From JAQVEB01 sp028698105 (GTDB lineage: Bacteria; Bacteroidota; Bacteroidia; Bacteroidales; Dysgonomonadaceae), in assembly GCA_964293155.1 (NCBI GenBank), contig CAXYYA010000024.1:1-55180 (forward strand): a stretch of DNA of 55,180 bases. Direction: 5' to 3'. This document shows positions 42,722 to 51,527 of this stretch, piece after piece. Position numbers and translations under genes: made by a program. Below the pieces are notes generated by a model. The model was given only the letters and a program-made list of their open reading frames with translations, made no database searches and had not been told where the DNA came from. Each line of letters opens with the position of its first letter. The first letter of the stretch is position 1.

Positions 42722-43645
42722 ATGAAAAATTTGAAAGTAATTTTACTTATCCTTAGTATTATTTCGTTTAATTCTTGTTCAACACAAAAGCAAATACCGT
42801 TCACTTGGAAAAGTTTTGATTCTAATGGAAAGCAGTATGAACGTGGTTTTATGTTTGTGCCTATTTCGTTTCCTGAAATACACAAAAAATTTCAAATGCA
42901 ATTTGATTTAGGTGCAAATGTTAGTTTAATATATGAAAATTCTTTGGACACCATTATTGCAAAACATCCTAATTTTCAAACGAAAATTGTAAAACTAAAC
43001 GATAAATTTAGAATGGTGAAAACTAATTTTAAATTAGGAAATTATGTTCCTGATAATGATTCTTTGTTTATCTATCCAAAATACGGCGATAAAACTAATT
43101 TTGACAATTTATCTAAAATAGGTTCAATTGGTGCCAATTTAATAAGTTCTAAAATTTTGATTATAGATTTTCCAAATAAAACTCTAAAAATTAAAAAGTC
43201 AATGTCTGAAAATGAAAAAGATAAATTTGTTTGTACAGATTTAGAGAACAAAAATGGAAAATTAGTTATAAAACTAAAGATTAACAATAAACTTTATAAT
43301 TTTTTATACGACTCAGGTGCTTCGGCTTTCCCAATTATTACTACAGATAAAAATTTTTATGATTTACTGACCGGAGCGGAAAAAATTGATAAAGAAAAAA
43401 TAACAGGTAATAGTTGGGGTAATAAAATAAATATTTTTGGAGCGGAATCTTCCTATGATATTTATTTGGAAAATATCTCTTTGAACAAGAATAAAAAATA
43501 TAAAACTTATTACACAGATTCAAAAAGAAATGCTGACAATCTTAATAAAATCGGTGTAATAGGAACTATTGGCAATGAATTATTCATCAACGACATTATT
43601 GTTATTGACTTAAAGAATAAAAAATTTGGGATAAGAAAAAAATAA
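42722..43645 (+). CDS. Lipoprotein with retropepsin-like aspartic protease motifs
   Basis: 307 residues from ATG 42722; the frame is open to 42653, but the lipobox only fits this start. Signal peptide with lipobox ISFNSC (Cys at about 19). Two related halves: FDLGANVSLIY with GSIGANLISSK (first), and YDSGASAFPIIT with IGVIGTIGNELF (second). The second keeps the D(T/S)GA catalytic motif; the first has Leu in the third-residue slot. This is the pattern of pepsin/retropepsin-like proteins. The gene is much richer in A/T than its neighbours and lies between GTTAGCAGCA (42695) and TGCTGCTAAC (43647). Likely acquired as a cassette; function otherwise unknown. Confidence 0.72.
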   Translation: MKNLKVILLILSIISFNSCSTQKQIPFTWKSFDSNGKQYERGFMFVPISFPEIHKKFQMQFDLGANVSLIYENSLDTIIAKHPNFQTKIVKLNDKFRMVKTNFKLGNYVPDNDSLFIYPKYGDKTNFDNLSKIGSIGANLISSKILIIDFPNKTLKIKKSMSENEKDKFVCTDLENKNGKLVIKLKINNKLYNFLYDSGASAFPIITTDKNFYDLLTGAEKIDKEKITGNSWGNKINIFGAESSYDIYLENISLNKNKKYKTYYTDSKRNADNLNKIGVIGTIGNELFINDIIVIDLKNKKFGIRKK

Positions 43646-43646
43646 C

Positions 43647-43740
43647 TGCTGCTAACATAGGTTTGGCGCAATGCGGGGATTCGTGTTAGTTTAACTACCC
43701 GAAAATTTAGCCGCCACTGCTTTCCCGTTGTGTGTAATTT
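43647..43740. repeat. attC-like recombination-site candidate between AT-rich genes
   Basis: TGCTGCTAAC (43647-43656) is the inverted copy of GTTAGCAGCA upstream of the lipoprotein gene (42695-42704). Within 43651-43740 short arms pair: CTAACA with TGTTAG (43652-43657, 43683-43688), and TTGGCG (43663) with CGCCA (43712), leaving a long imperfect hairpin of about 90 bases. This is how cassette recombination sites (attC-like) look. I see no canonical GTTRRRY and RYYYAAC pair, and no integrase gene is in the window. Confidence 0.4.
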
Positions 43741-43823
43741 CGAAATTCGGTGCATATTGAAACAATGTTTAGAGGTAAATGAGACAAATTCGAGATGTAA
43801 TAATAAAACAAGACTATAAAAAT

Positions 43824-44420
43824 ATGAAAACCAATTTTAAAGGTATTAAATCCCATTTGATAGAGTTTATAATAGTTACTGCTGGGGTTTTGATTGCATT
43901 ATTATTAAGCAATATAAAAGAAAATAATCAAGCACGGAGATATTACAATAAATCAATTGAAACTATAAATAATGAAATCGAAACAAATTATAATTCCCTA
44001 AAAGAAAACATTGAGGGACATATGAACTTGTTAGATACTATTAATAAATATACTACAAATCATATAACAATAAGTGAACTGATTGTTAATAAAGGAGGTG
44101 GGCTAAGTAGTACAATATTGAGCAATTCTGGATTGGAATTTTATAAAAAAAATCAACTTAATTCGATAGATTTTGAGATAATGTCCGAACTCATTAGAAT
44201 AGAAAATACCACAAAACTTATAAATACGAAAATGGAGAAACTTATGGATTTCTTGTATCCAAACCTTTTTGTTGATTCAGAAGAAAGTAAAAAATTAGTT
44301 GTTGCTCAAATAAATAATTTATTAAATAGTGAGACTCAACTAATGCAACAATACGAGAATTTTATGGATAGGTATATTGTAAAAGAAAAAGAAAAAGAAA
44401 AACTACACACAATCGAGTAG
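43824..44420 (+). CDS. One-helix membrane protein, DUF6090-like (3' end replaced)
   Basis: 198 residues from ATG 43824. Short N-terminal cytoplasmic part, one helix (about 16-34: FIIVTAGVLIALLLSNI), then a long helical periplasmic segment with Asn/Glu/Lys/Ile-rich composition. The gene is AT-rich, like the lipoprotein gene before it. The final HTIE and stop codon read through into AATCGAGTAG, the inverse complement of a group II intron 3' end, so an element fused to its end and the natural C-terminus is probably lost. Family role unknown. Confidence 0.6.
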   Translation: MKTNFKGIKSHLIEFIIVTAGVLIALLLSNIKENNQARRYYNKSIETINNEIETNYNSLKENIEGHMNLLDTINKYTTNHITISELIVNKGGGLSSTILSNSGLEFYKKNQLNSIDFEIMSELIRIENTTKLINTKMEKLMDFLYPNLFVDSEESKKLVVAQINNLLNSETQLMQQYENFMDRYIVKEKEKEKLHTIE

Positions 44421-44493
44421 ACTGCCCCGCCAGAAACTACTGACGGGGAGAGCCTCTCACACCACTGTACGTACGGGTCTCGTATACAGCGGT
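44411..44493 (-). mobile_element. Group II intron remnant: domains V and VI
   Basis: On the minus strand 44493-44461 folds into a 33-base domain V: 9-bp stem ACCGCTGTA/TACAGTGGT, a two-base CG bulge, then TACG/CGTA below a short loop. GTGTGAGAGG follows, and then a domain-VI-like hairpin CCCCGTCAG/CTGGCGGGG (44446-44425), ending CTACTCGAT at about 44411. This order (D5, D6, Y-rich 3' end) is that of bacterial group II introns. Nothing else of the intron or its reverse transcriptase survives in the window. It lies in antisense to the upstream gene and provides its stop codon. Confidence 0.7.
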
Positions 44494-44580
44494 TCGTCAA
44501 GATGCGAAGCTATTTTCTTGTACATTTCGAGCCCAAAACAAATATCAATTTAAACCAACAAGAATTTCAGGTACTACTTG

Positions 44581-44598
44581 TCCCGAATACTTTCGGGA
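44581..44598. repeat. TCCCGAA/TTCGGGA palindrome
   Basis: Arms 44581-44587 and 44592-44598. It resembles the palindrome at 11413-11428 and is one more member of the dispersed short-repeat families. Confidence 0.6.
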
Positions 44599-44640
44599 AG
44601 TCACAAACTTGCGCCATCCAAAACACCGCTATAAACTAAA

Positions 44641-44672
44641 AAAGCGGATCCATCTTCCGACAAATCCGCTTT
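44641..44672. terminator. Intrinsic terminator of the MFS gene
   Basis: AAAGCGGAT (44641-44649) with ATCCGCTTT (44664-44672). A further A run to the left becomes a T run on the minus strand, directly after the MFS gene stop (44693). It ends the histidine-utilisation operon. Confidence 0.85.
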
Positions 44673-44692
44673 CGCATAAGACAATTTATATT

Positions 44693-46108
44693 TTAATGCT
44701 CTCTTATCTCACTCTCGATCACTTGCTCCTCGTGAACAATATTCGGTAACTCCAAACCGTAGCCTTTGCGTTTATCTTCTGCTTTCAGCAAGAAAGAAAC
44801 CAGCAATGCCAATACGCCGAATGCCGTAAAGATCATCATCGGAAGCGTATAATCATAGGTATTTACCGTGAGACCGTCGCGAACAGTTTGTCCGGTAACG
44901 CAATATTTTTCCAGCACCCATCCAATCAACAATGGAACGCCCATCAATCCCCAATTCTGTACCCAGAAAATAAGCGCGTAGGCCGTACCTAATCGTTTTT
45001 CGGGAACGATTTTAGGAACCGAAGGCCACATCGCCGACGGAACAAGCGAAAAACCTATTCCGAGCACAATGATCAATGCGATAGCCAAAACCCAGTTGTT
45101 CAATCCCGGCATCGAGAAGAGCGCGTGCACAAGGATCAACAGAATGGATCCGATGATCATAATGGTGGCGCCTTTGCCTTTTTTATCGTAAATTCCACCA
45201 AACACGGGCGTCAACAAGATGTTTCCGAAAGGCAGCAGGGCGGGAATTATTCCGGCCAAATTCTCACTCACACCATATTTATTTACCATTAGATCGGTAG
45301 CATATTTCAGGAACGGGAATACGGCCGAATAAAACAACACGCACAACAGGGCAATATACCACCATCCGCGATTGTTAAGAATTTTGCCGATATCGGACAG
45401 TTTAAATTCATCTTCGGGATTTTTTTCTTCATCCGTAGCTTCGGACGCATCCAGTCTTTTATCCATTACGGTATAAACCAGAAAAGCGATCAAACCGATA
45501 CAAAGTGCGATTAAAGCGACCAAAATAGGCCGGGAAACATCAATAATTCCGGTGGCTTTGGCAATCGGAACCGAAAAAGCCAGCGCCATTGCCGTTCCTA
45601 TTCTCGCCATAGCGACCTGTAGCCCCATGGCTGTTGCCAACTCTTTTCCCTTAAACCACTTAACGATGATCTTCGATACGGTGATACCGGCAACTTCAAC
45701 CCCCACAGCAAACGTCGCAAACCCGATGCTCGCCCAAAATACCTGCGGATTCAGACCGAAAATATCGGCTCCGGCCAGTGTGGTTGTTGAAACCGCCCAA
45801 TATTTAATGGCCGCTCCAAGCACCATTAATACCGTGGCGCCTACTCCCGTTATGCGAATTCCGGCTTTATCGAGAATAATACCCCCTAAAATAAGCATAA
45901 CGAGGAAAACGTTGAACCAACCGTAAGCACTTGTAAATGTACCGTATTGAGCTCTTGTCCATCCCAGTTGCCCTTCCAACAACCCCGCTAAGGGAGCCAT
46001 AATATCCGTAAGAAAATAACCGCACATCATTGTAAAGGAAACAATGAAAAGTGCAGCCCATCTTGCTGTTTTGGACTCTCTCAGACTTTGTTTGATTTTT
46101 TCTACCAT
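44693..46108 (-). CDS. MFS permease at the end of the histidine-utilisation cluster
   Basis: 471 residues, 12 membrane helices in two bundles separated by a cytoplasmic loop (about 210-235, TDEEKNPEDEF). MFS motif A-like segment ILGGIILDKAGIR (between helices 2 and 3). A second GGIYDKKGKGA-type motif occurs in the second half. It is the last gene of the minus-strand hut cluster, 108 bases after hutH. The substrate could be histidine, urocanate or a product such as glutamate; this is inferred from position only. Confidence 0.75.
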   Translation of the reverse strand: MVEKIKQSLRESKTARWAALFIVSFTMMCGYFLTDIMAPLAGLLEGQLGWTRAQYGTFTSAYGWFNVFLVMLILGGIILDKAGIRITGVGATVLMVLGAAIKYWAVSTTTLAGADIFGLNPQVFWASIGFATFAVGVEVAGITVSKIIVKWFKGKELATAMGLQVAMARIGTAMALAFSVPIAKATGIIDVSRPILVALIALCIGLIAFLVYTVMDKRLDASEATDEEKNPEDEFKLSDIGKILNNRGWWYIALLCVLFYSAVFPFLKYATDLMVNKYGVSENLAGIIPALLPFGNILLTPVFGGIYDKKGKGATIMIIGSILLILVHALFSMPGLNNWVLAIALIIVLGIGFSLVPSAMWPSVPKIVPEKRLGTAYALIFWVQNWGLMGVPLLIGWVLEKYCVTGQTVRDGLTVNTYDYTLPMMIFTAFGVLALLVSFLLKAEDKRKGYGLELPNIVHEEQVIESEIREH

Positions 46109-46216
46109 GTTATGAATTTGTTAAATATTTAGTTTGAATTTCTGATTTTCGATCTGCGAAACGTGCAAAGATACAAATTACATTGAATTTTGCTCCAAAA
46201 ATAAGCCATAAATTCA

Positions 46217-47716
46217 TTACAACGCATCTACCTGCAAGCGATTGAGAAATGAAACCGTTTTACGGATTTCCTTATACATCACCACATCTTCGTCAATAAA
46301 AGATACCTCTTTGCGGTAATCTTTCAGCACTTTTTCGATGAACGACGACGACTTGAGCGGACGCCGGAATTCGATTGCCTGAGCGGCGTTCATCAATTCT
46401 ATCGAAAGGATAATATCCAGGTTATCCATTACTTTCAGCAATTTAATGGCCGATGTAGCGCCCATGCTCACGTGGTCTTCCTGCCCGTTGCTGGACACGA
46501 TGGAATCGCTGCTGGCAGCGTAACAGTACATTTTGTTCTGGCTCACCACCGACGCGGCTGTGTACTGCGGGATCATGAATCCGGAATTCAACCCGGGATT
46601 GGCAACCAGAAACTCCGGTAAACCCCGGTTTCCCAAAATAAGTTGTGCCGTGCGTCGCTCGGAAATATTGCCGAGTTCGGCAAGCGCGATAGCGAGAAAA
46701 TCGAACGTGATGGCGAGCGGTTCCCCGTGAAAATTTCCACCGGAGATGATCATGTCGTCGTCGGGGAAAATGGTCGGATTGTCGGTTACGGAATTAATTT
46801 CGGTAAGCACAACCGATTTCACATAAGCGATGGCATCTTTCACCGCGCCGTGCACCTGAGGCACGCATCGAAACGAGTACGGGTCCTGCACGTGTTTCTT
46901 TTCCTGCGAAATTATCGCGCTACCATCCAGAAATTCACGAATATTCTGACTGGTTTCCAGTTGTCCGAGATGCGGACGGATAAGATGAAGCCGTTCGTCG
47001 AACGGCTCAATATGCCCGTCGTACGCGTCAATTGACATAGCCGCAATGAGATCGGCACGTTTGGACAACCGTTGCGCTTTCAGAATGGCGTAAACGCCGT
47101 GTGCCGACATGAATTGCGTGCCGTTCAACAGCGCCAGTCCTTCTTTGCTTTTCAGGCGGATGGGTTCCCAACCGAACTCATCGAGCACGCTGCCGATATC
47201 GCGTTTTTGTCCTTTGTAAAACACGTCTCCCACGCCGATAAGGGGCAAAAACAAGTTTGCCAGCGGCGCCAGATCGCCCGACGCACCCAGCGAACCCTTA
47301 TCGTACACAATGGGCAGAATATCGTTGTTGAACAAATCGAGCATCCGCTGAACGGTAGCCACCTGCACACCACTGTATCCCATGGACAACGCGTGGGCTT
47401 TCAACAAAAACATAAGTTTCACGATCACAGGTTTCACCTCTTCGCCAACGCTGCATGCGTGCGATTTTACCAGGTTCTCCTGCAAGGTGCTGAGATCTTC
47501 GGTTGAAATCGTCCGGTTGCAAAGCGAACCAAATCCGGTGGAAATCCCGTAGATGGGCTCCGTCTGACTTTCCATTTTCCGGTCGAGGTAATCGCGGCAC
47601 TTTTCTATGCGCACTTTTGCCTCCTGCGACAGTTCGAGCTTGATGTTTTCGTTGATGATGCGTTCCAAATCGTCGAACGCAAGTTCATCTTTTCCGATGT
47701 AGTAGATATTTTTCAT
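46217..47716 (-). CDS. hutH: Histidine ammonia-lyase
   Basis: 499 residues, cytoplasmic. Deaminates L-histidine to urocanate, the first step of histidine breakdown. The catalytic electrophile MIO forms from Ala145-Ser146-Gly147 in GSLGASGDLAPLANL. The YGISTGFG segment (56-63) with catalytic Tyr and GNFHGEP are in place. It is separated from the cyclodeaminase gene upstream by 124 bases and followed by the MFS gene. Confidence 0.96.
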   Translation of the reverse strand: MKNIYYIGKDELAFDDLERIINENIKLELSQEAKVRIEKCRDYLDRKMESQTEPIYGISTGFGSLCNRTISTEDLSTLQENLVKSHACSVGEEVKPVIVKLMFLLKAHALSMGYSGVQVATVQRMLDLFNNDILPIVYDKGSLGASGDLAPLANLFLPLIGVGDVFYKGQKRDIGSVLDEFGWEPIRLKSKEGLALLNGTQFMSAHGVYAILKAQRLSKRADLIAAMSIDAYDGHIEPFDERLHLIRPHLGQLETSQNIREFLDGSAIISQEKKHVQDPYSFRCVPQVHGAVKDAIAYVKSVVLTEINSVTDNPTIFPDDDMIISGGNFHGEPLAITFDFLAIALAELGNISERRTAQLILGNRGLPEFLVANPGLNSGFMIPQYTAASVVSQNKMYCYAASSDSIVSSNGQEDHVSMGATSAIKLLKVMDNLDIILSIELMNAAQAIEFRRPLKSSSFIEKVLKDYRKEVSFIDEDVVMYKEIRKTVSFLNRLQVDAL

Positions 47717-47840
47717 AATTTAGCTGTTAGCTATGGCTGTTGACAATTGTCTTGGTGCGAAACCGATTATCGCAAACCAGAATTTCATTGTTGCCGGCCA
47801 TTAAATTTATTTTTTCGGTATTGCCGCTAAAAGCTACTAG

Positions 47841-48473
47841 CTAAAAGCCAATAGCCGCGTTTACCCAATCCGTTAATTCTTGTTCTTTTGCGATGGTTTC
47901 TTTTTCGATACGGTCGCATTTTTCGGCAAATTCTTTCACGAATGCCGCGTCATTAAGCGAACCCAGATTGATGCGCACATTGAGTAATGCGCCTAAAATG
48001 GCGGTTCGGCACGTCATCATAGCCACGCACCCGTCGGTTACGGCATTTTTATTGCCTTTACGGGTTGTTTCGGCAATCAGGTCGAGCATCGTGTATGCGC
48101 GCTCCGCAACTTCCATGGGAACCAGTGCGGCGATTTTTGTGGCTTCCTGAATTTTTTCGCTGCGAAACGCTTTTTGTTCGTCCGTTTCCTTGGGAAGTTT
48201 GAAGACATCGAAAACGAGGTTGTAGGCGGCGCTGTCGCGGTCAATGTCGTTGATGAAATACTGACGCAATTCCGATGCTTTCGCAGCATTTTCCTTCATC
48301 AGTTCTGCCACTTCCACATAATTTTTTTTGCCGATGGTTAAATTTGCCAGCATTTCGGCCAATGCCGAAGCTATCGCTCCATTCAAAGCGGAAACACTTC
48401 CGCCTCCCGGAACAGGTTCGTTGCTTGCGGTTTTTTCTAAGAATTGTTTTAATGTTAAGTCCTGTAGTTGCAT
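47841..48473 (-). CDS. Formimidotetrahydrofolate cyclodeaminase (cyclodeaminase/cyclohydrolase family)
   Basis: 210 residues from ATG 48473; 11 codons upstream are in the palindromic repeat and are not part of the protein. Converts 5-formimino-THF to 5,10-methenyl-THF and ammonia in the last part of the histidine pathway. N-terminal signature PVPGGGSVSALNGAIASALAEM (17-38), followed by all-helical fold. Works with the formimidoyltransferase encoded at 50516, which in animals is fused to it; here the two are separate genes. Confidence 0.93.
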   Translation of the reverse strand: MQLQDLTLKQFLEKTASNEPVPGGGSVSALNGAIASALAEMLANLTIGKKNYVEVAELMKENAAKASELRQYFINDIDRDSAAYNLVFDVFKLPKETDEQKAFRSEKIQEATKIAALVPMEVAERAYTMLDLIAETTRKGNKNAVTDGCVAMMTCRTAILGALLNVRINLGSLNDAAFVKEFAEKCDRIEKETIAKEQELTDWVNAAIGF

Positions 48474-48490
48474 GATTTTTAAAGTTGCCT

Positions 48491-48600
48491 CCCCAACCCC
48501 TCCCAAAGAGGGGCTTAGCTGAGATAAGATTATTTATTTGTTCGTATTAGTATCCATTTAGAGATATTTAAGTCTCCCCTTGGGGGAGATTTAGAGGGGC
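48491..48600. repeat. CCCCTC/GAGGGG palindromes between hutI and cyclodeaminase genes
   Basis: CCCCTC/GAGGGG (48497-48513) and CTCCCC/GGGGAG (48574-48588) at the two ends of an AT-rich core. The right one overlaps the last codons of hutI (GKPL and stop). Member of the family at 1378-1500 and 3360-3476. Confidence 0.65.
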
Positions 48601-49826
48601 TTTCCTTTTTTGATGACGGTATCCACGATGTTCATTCCCACGTGATAAGGAAGGAATTTGTAGGATGGAAACTGTAGCAGCACCAAATCGCCTTGTTTGC
48701 CCACATCAATGCTTCCGATTTTATCGGCTCTGCCGATGGCGGCGGCGCTGTTGATGGTAAATGCCGTTACGGCTTCTTCGGGCGACATTTTCATGTAGAT
48801 GCACGCCAGTGCAAAAAGCAACGGAACCGATGCCGTAAACGAGCTTCCGGGATTTAAATCGGTTGCGAGCGCTACGATACAGTTGTTGTCAATCATCGTG
48901 CGGGCGCGGGCAAAATCTTCGCGAAGCGAGAAAGCCGTGAGCGGCAACAACGTGGCCACTACACCCGATTCTGCCATGGCACGAATGCCTTTATCGGATG
49001 CTTGCAGTAAATGGTCTGCCGAGAGGCATTTTAGTTCGGCAGCGAGTTCGGCTCCGCCGAATTGGACGATTTCGTCGGCGTGGATTTTGAGTTTAAACCC
49101 GAGATCGCGGGCGGCTTGCAGATACCGGCGCGATTGCTCGATGGTAAACACATTTTTTTCGCAGAAAATATCGGCGCACTCGGCCAGTTTTCCCTGTGCC
49201 ACAACGGGCATTACTTCATTGATATTGAAAGCGATAAACTCGTCTTCCCTGCCTTTCCACTCCGCAGGAGTAGCGTGCGCGCCCATAAACGTTGGAACGA
49301 CGTCCATCGGATGTTCTTCGTTCAATCGGCGCATCACCCGAAGTTGTTTGAGTTCGGTTTCTTTATCGAGACCGTAGCCGCTTTTACCTTCCACGGTGGT
49401 AATGCCGAGTTGCATCATTGCGTCCAAGCGTTGTTTTCCGGCTGCAAAAAGATCATCTTCCGATGCTTCGCGCGTGGCACGCGTGGTATTCACAATGCCG
49501 CCACCGCGATTCATGATGTCCATATAACTGTCGCCACGCATACGCCACGAAAATTCCTCTTCGCGGTAACCGCCGAACACAAAGTGTGTATGCGGATCCA
49601 CAAATCCGGGAAGCACCGCTTTGCCTTCGGCAGAGATAATTTCGTAATCGGCTTCGTTTACGGGAATGGATTCGCCTTGTTTCAGCACGTGTGAAATGAT
49701 TCCATCGGTAACGATAACCGTTCCGTTTTCAATTACATGCAAGTCGTTCATTTCCTTGCCGCGCTTTCCTTCGAATCCGCTGCAGGTCACTACTTGTGAT
49801 GCGTTTTTTATGATGATGTTGTTCAT
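48591..49826 (-). CDS. hutI: Imidazolonepropionase
   Basis: 411 residues, cytoplasmic metal-dependent amidohydrolase. Opens imidazolone-5-propionate to N-formimino-L-glutamate, the third step. Metal ligands in PGFVDPHTHFVFGG (His78 and His80 region), the HADEI and HLL histidines later, and ATDLNPGS near the end. C-terminal residues lie inside the palindromic repeat. Order on the operon: pnuC, then hutI, then cyclodeaminase. Confidence 0.96.
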   Translation of the reverse strand: MNNIIIKNASQVVTCSGFEGKRGKEMNDLHVIENGTVIVTDGIISHVLKQGESIPVNEADYEIISAEGKAVLPGFVDPHTHFVFGGYREEEFSWRMRGDSYMDIMNRGGGIVNTTRATREASEDDLFAAGKQRLDAMMQLGITTVEGKSGYGLDKETELKQLRVMRRLNEEHPMDVVPTFMGAHATPAEWKGREDEFIAFNINEVMPVVAQGKLAECADIFCEKNVFTIEQSRRYLQAARDLGFKLKIHADEIVQFGGAELAAELKCLSADHLLQASDKGIRAMAESGVVATLLPLTAFSLREDFARARTMIDNNCIVALATDLNPGSSFTASVPLLFALACIYMKMSPEEAVTAFTINSAAAIGRADKIGSIDVGKQGDLVLLQFPSYKFLPYHVGMNIVDTVIKKGKPL

Positions 49827-49900
49827 AATAACAATTTGCGATTTGGAATTTCGGACTTGGCAATTGTTTCAATTTCAAATCCGATATCCAAATTCCAAAA

Positions 49901-50476
49901 TCAATTTATTTTCCTCTTCCACTCTCTGTATCCGAGTATCGCCAGTACCAGAAAAACCGAATACTGAATGCTCGTAAAATACAATCCCTGCGACGCGTAA
50001 ATGGGTATAGATACAATATTTCCGATGATCCAAAACTGCCAGTTTTCCACTTTCTTAAATGCCATCAAGACGGTTGCCACCAAAAAGAATGCCGTGTTAA
50101 ACGCATCAACGTAAGGCACATAAGATTGTAAATACGCCACATCGGTACGGTTAGCGAAACGAAGCAGCAGCAACGCCCCGACATAAATGATCGCTACGGC
50201 GCTCCACGACATCAGGTTTTGAACACGCGTATTCTGAGTGATGCGCAGCGACTGCGCATTTTCATCAACGCGAGACCACATATACCAACCGTAAACGTTG
50301 GAAACGAAATACACGGCATTAATTCCCGCGTTCGCGTATAAGCGTGCAGCGATGCAAATGTATATGTAAATAAGTACGTTGGCAATGCCGAACGGAAAAA
50401 CCAGAATGTTTTCCTTTCGGGCGTACCATACGCTGATGATGCCGAGCGCGGCGGCAATAAGTTCAATCCAGTTCAT
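49901..50476 (-). CDS. pnuC: PnuC-type vitamin transporter
   Basis: 191 residues, seven helices. PnuC signature with aromatic YGWYMW (about 62-67) and NW(Q/F)WIIGN near the sixth helix. Family members import nicotinamide riboside, and related PnuT/PnuX import thiamine or other vitamins by facilitated diffusion. A neighbouring kinase would help to tell; none is here. It interrupts the hut gene order between ftcD and hutI, 39 bases after ftcD, so it is expressed with histidine catabolism. The reason is not clear. Confidence 0.82.
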   Translation of the reverse strand: MNWIELIAAALGIISVWYARKENILVFPFGIANVLIYIYICIAARLYANAGINAVYFVSNVYGWYMWSRVDENAQSLRITQNTRVQNLMSWSAVAIIYVGALLLLRFANRTDVAYLQSYVPYVDAFNTAFFLVATVLMAFKKVENWQFWIIGNIVSIPIYASQGLYFTSIQYSVFLVLAILGYREWKRKIN

Positions 50477-50490
50477 AACCTCTCCCTAAA

Positions 50491-50511
50491 TCCCTCTCCA
50501 CAAGAGAGGGA
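50491..50511. repeat. TCCCTCTC/GAGAGGGA hairpin between ftcD and pnuC
   Basis: An 8-bp perfect stem with five-base loop. On the minus strand it stands between the ftcD stop and the pnuC start, without a T run, so it is an intercistronic hairpin and not a terminator. It may set the relative amount of the two products. Confidence 0.6.
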
Positions 50512-50515
50512 CTTT

Positions 50516-51412
50516 TTATTCCATCAATTTTGCTTCCAATACCTGACTCATCGAAAAATTCTCGAGGCCAAGGTAATAGGCTGCGGTATCTACCAATGCT
50601 TCCATCGGAACCAAACCGATAATCTCGGCTCCCACAACAGATACACCGTAGCGCTGCGCTTCCATGCGCACCATTTCGTGTGCACGGTAAATAGCTGTTT
50701 TGGTGTAATCGGTCAGGTTCATCGAGACCTGCGTGATGCCGCGCTCCTCCAACGCCACACCCATTCCTTTGCAGTAACGCAGTCCACCGCCAATAAAACG
50801 CACTTTTTTTGCGATCGCTTCGGCAATGGATAAATCGCTCGTGTTCAGGTTCACATTGTAGGCTACAAGCGGCATACGCGCGCCAATGGCCACCGTTCCG
50901 GCAGTAGGGTGTTGTTCGGCAGGACCGAAATCGGGTTTCCATTCGTCTTGTTTAATTTTTTCGGCCATACCTTCAAACTCACCTTTGCGAACGGCTGCCA
51001 AATTCTCACGATGCGGCGCCGATGCCGATTTTTCATACAAAAATGCCGGCAAATTGTATTTTTCGCCCACGGTTTCGGCCACTTCTTTCGACAGGGCAAC
51101 AGCTTCGTCCATCGAAACGTTTTTAATGGGGATAAACGGCACCACATCCACCGCTCCCATTCGCGGATGTTGTCCGCTGTGTTTCGTCATATCAATCAAT
51201 TCCACGGCTTTGCCGACAGCTTCGATAACGGCGGCTTTCAAGGCTTCAGGTTCGCCCACAACGGTAATTACCGAACGGTTGTGGTCGGCGTCGCTGCTGT
51301 AATCCAATAATTTAACGCCGTCTTTTCCGCGAAAACACTCCACGATTTTTTCAATTTTTTCTTTGTCGCGTCCCTCACTGAAATTGGGGACGCATTCCAT
51401 GATTTTGTTCAT
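50516..51412 (-). CDS. ftcD: Glutamate formimidoyltransferase
   Basis: 298 residues, cytoplasmic. Moves the formimino group of N-formiminoglutamate to tetrahydrofolate, giving glutamate. The N-terminal domain (about 1-175) starts MECVPNFSEGRDKEKIE, with HSGQHPRMGAVDVVPF (catalytic His) in the middle. The C-terminal domain ends near residue 290. It is about the size of the transferase half of animal FTCD. Next to pnuC and hutI on the same strand. Confidence 0.95.
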   Translation of the reverse strand: MNKIMECVPNFSEGRDKEKIEKIVECFRGKDGVKLLDYSSDADHNRSVITVVGEPEALKAAVIEAVGKAVELIDMTKHSGQHPRMGAVDVVPFIPIKNVSMDEAVALSKEVAETVGEKYNLPAFLYEKSASAPHRENLAAVRKGEFEGMAEKIKQDEWKPDFGPAEQHPTAGTVAIGARMPLVAYNVNLNTSDLSIAEAIAKKVRFIGGGLRYCKGMGVALEERGITQVSMNLTDYTKTAIYRAHEMVRMEAQRYGVSVVGAEIIGLVPMEALVDTAAYYLGLENFSMSQVLEAKLME

Positions 51413-51527
51413 AATTTTACCCTTTCAAACTCCTCAAGGGGAGAGATTTAAGTTTTTATTTTAGATTTACGAATTACAATTGATAGAAGCAAATTCTTTT
51501 TTGTCATAAGAAGTTCTTTGATTTTCA

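Noticed and set aside
44494..44640. Group II intron reverse transcriptase remnant
   Set aside because: Only a 30-codon minus-strand frame ending PLYTRPVRTVV, created by domain V itself; no RT motifs.
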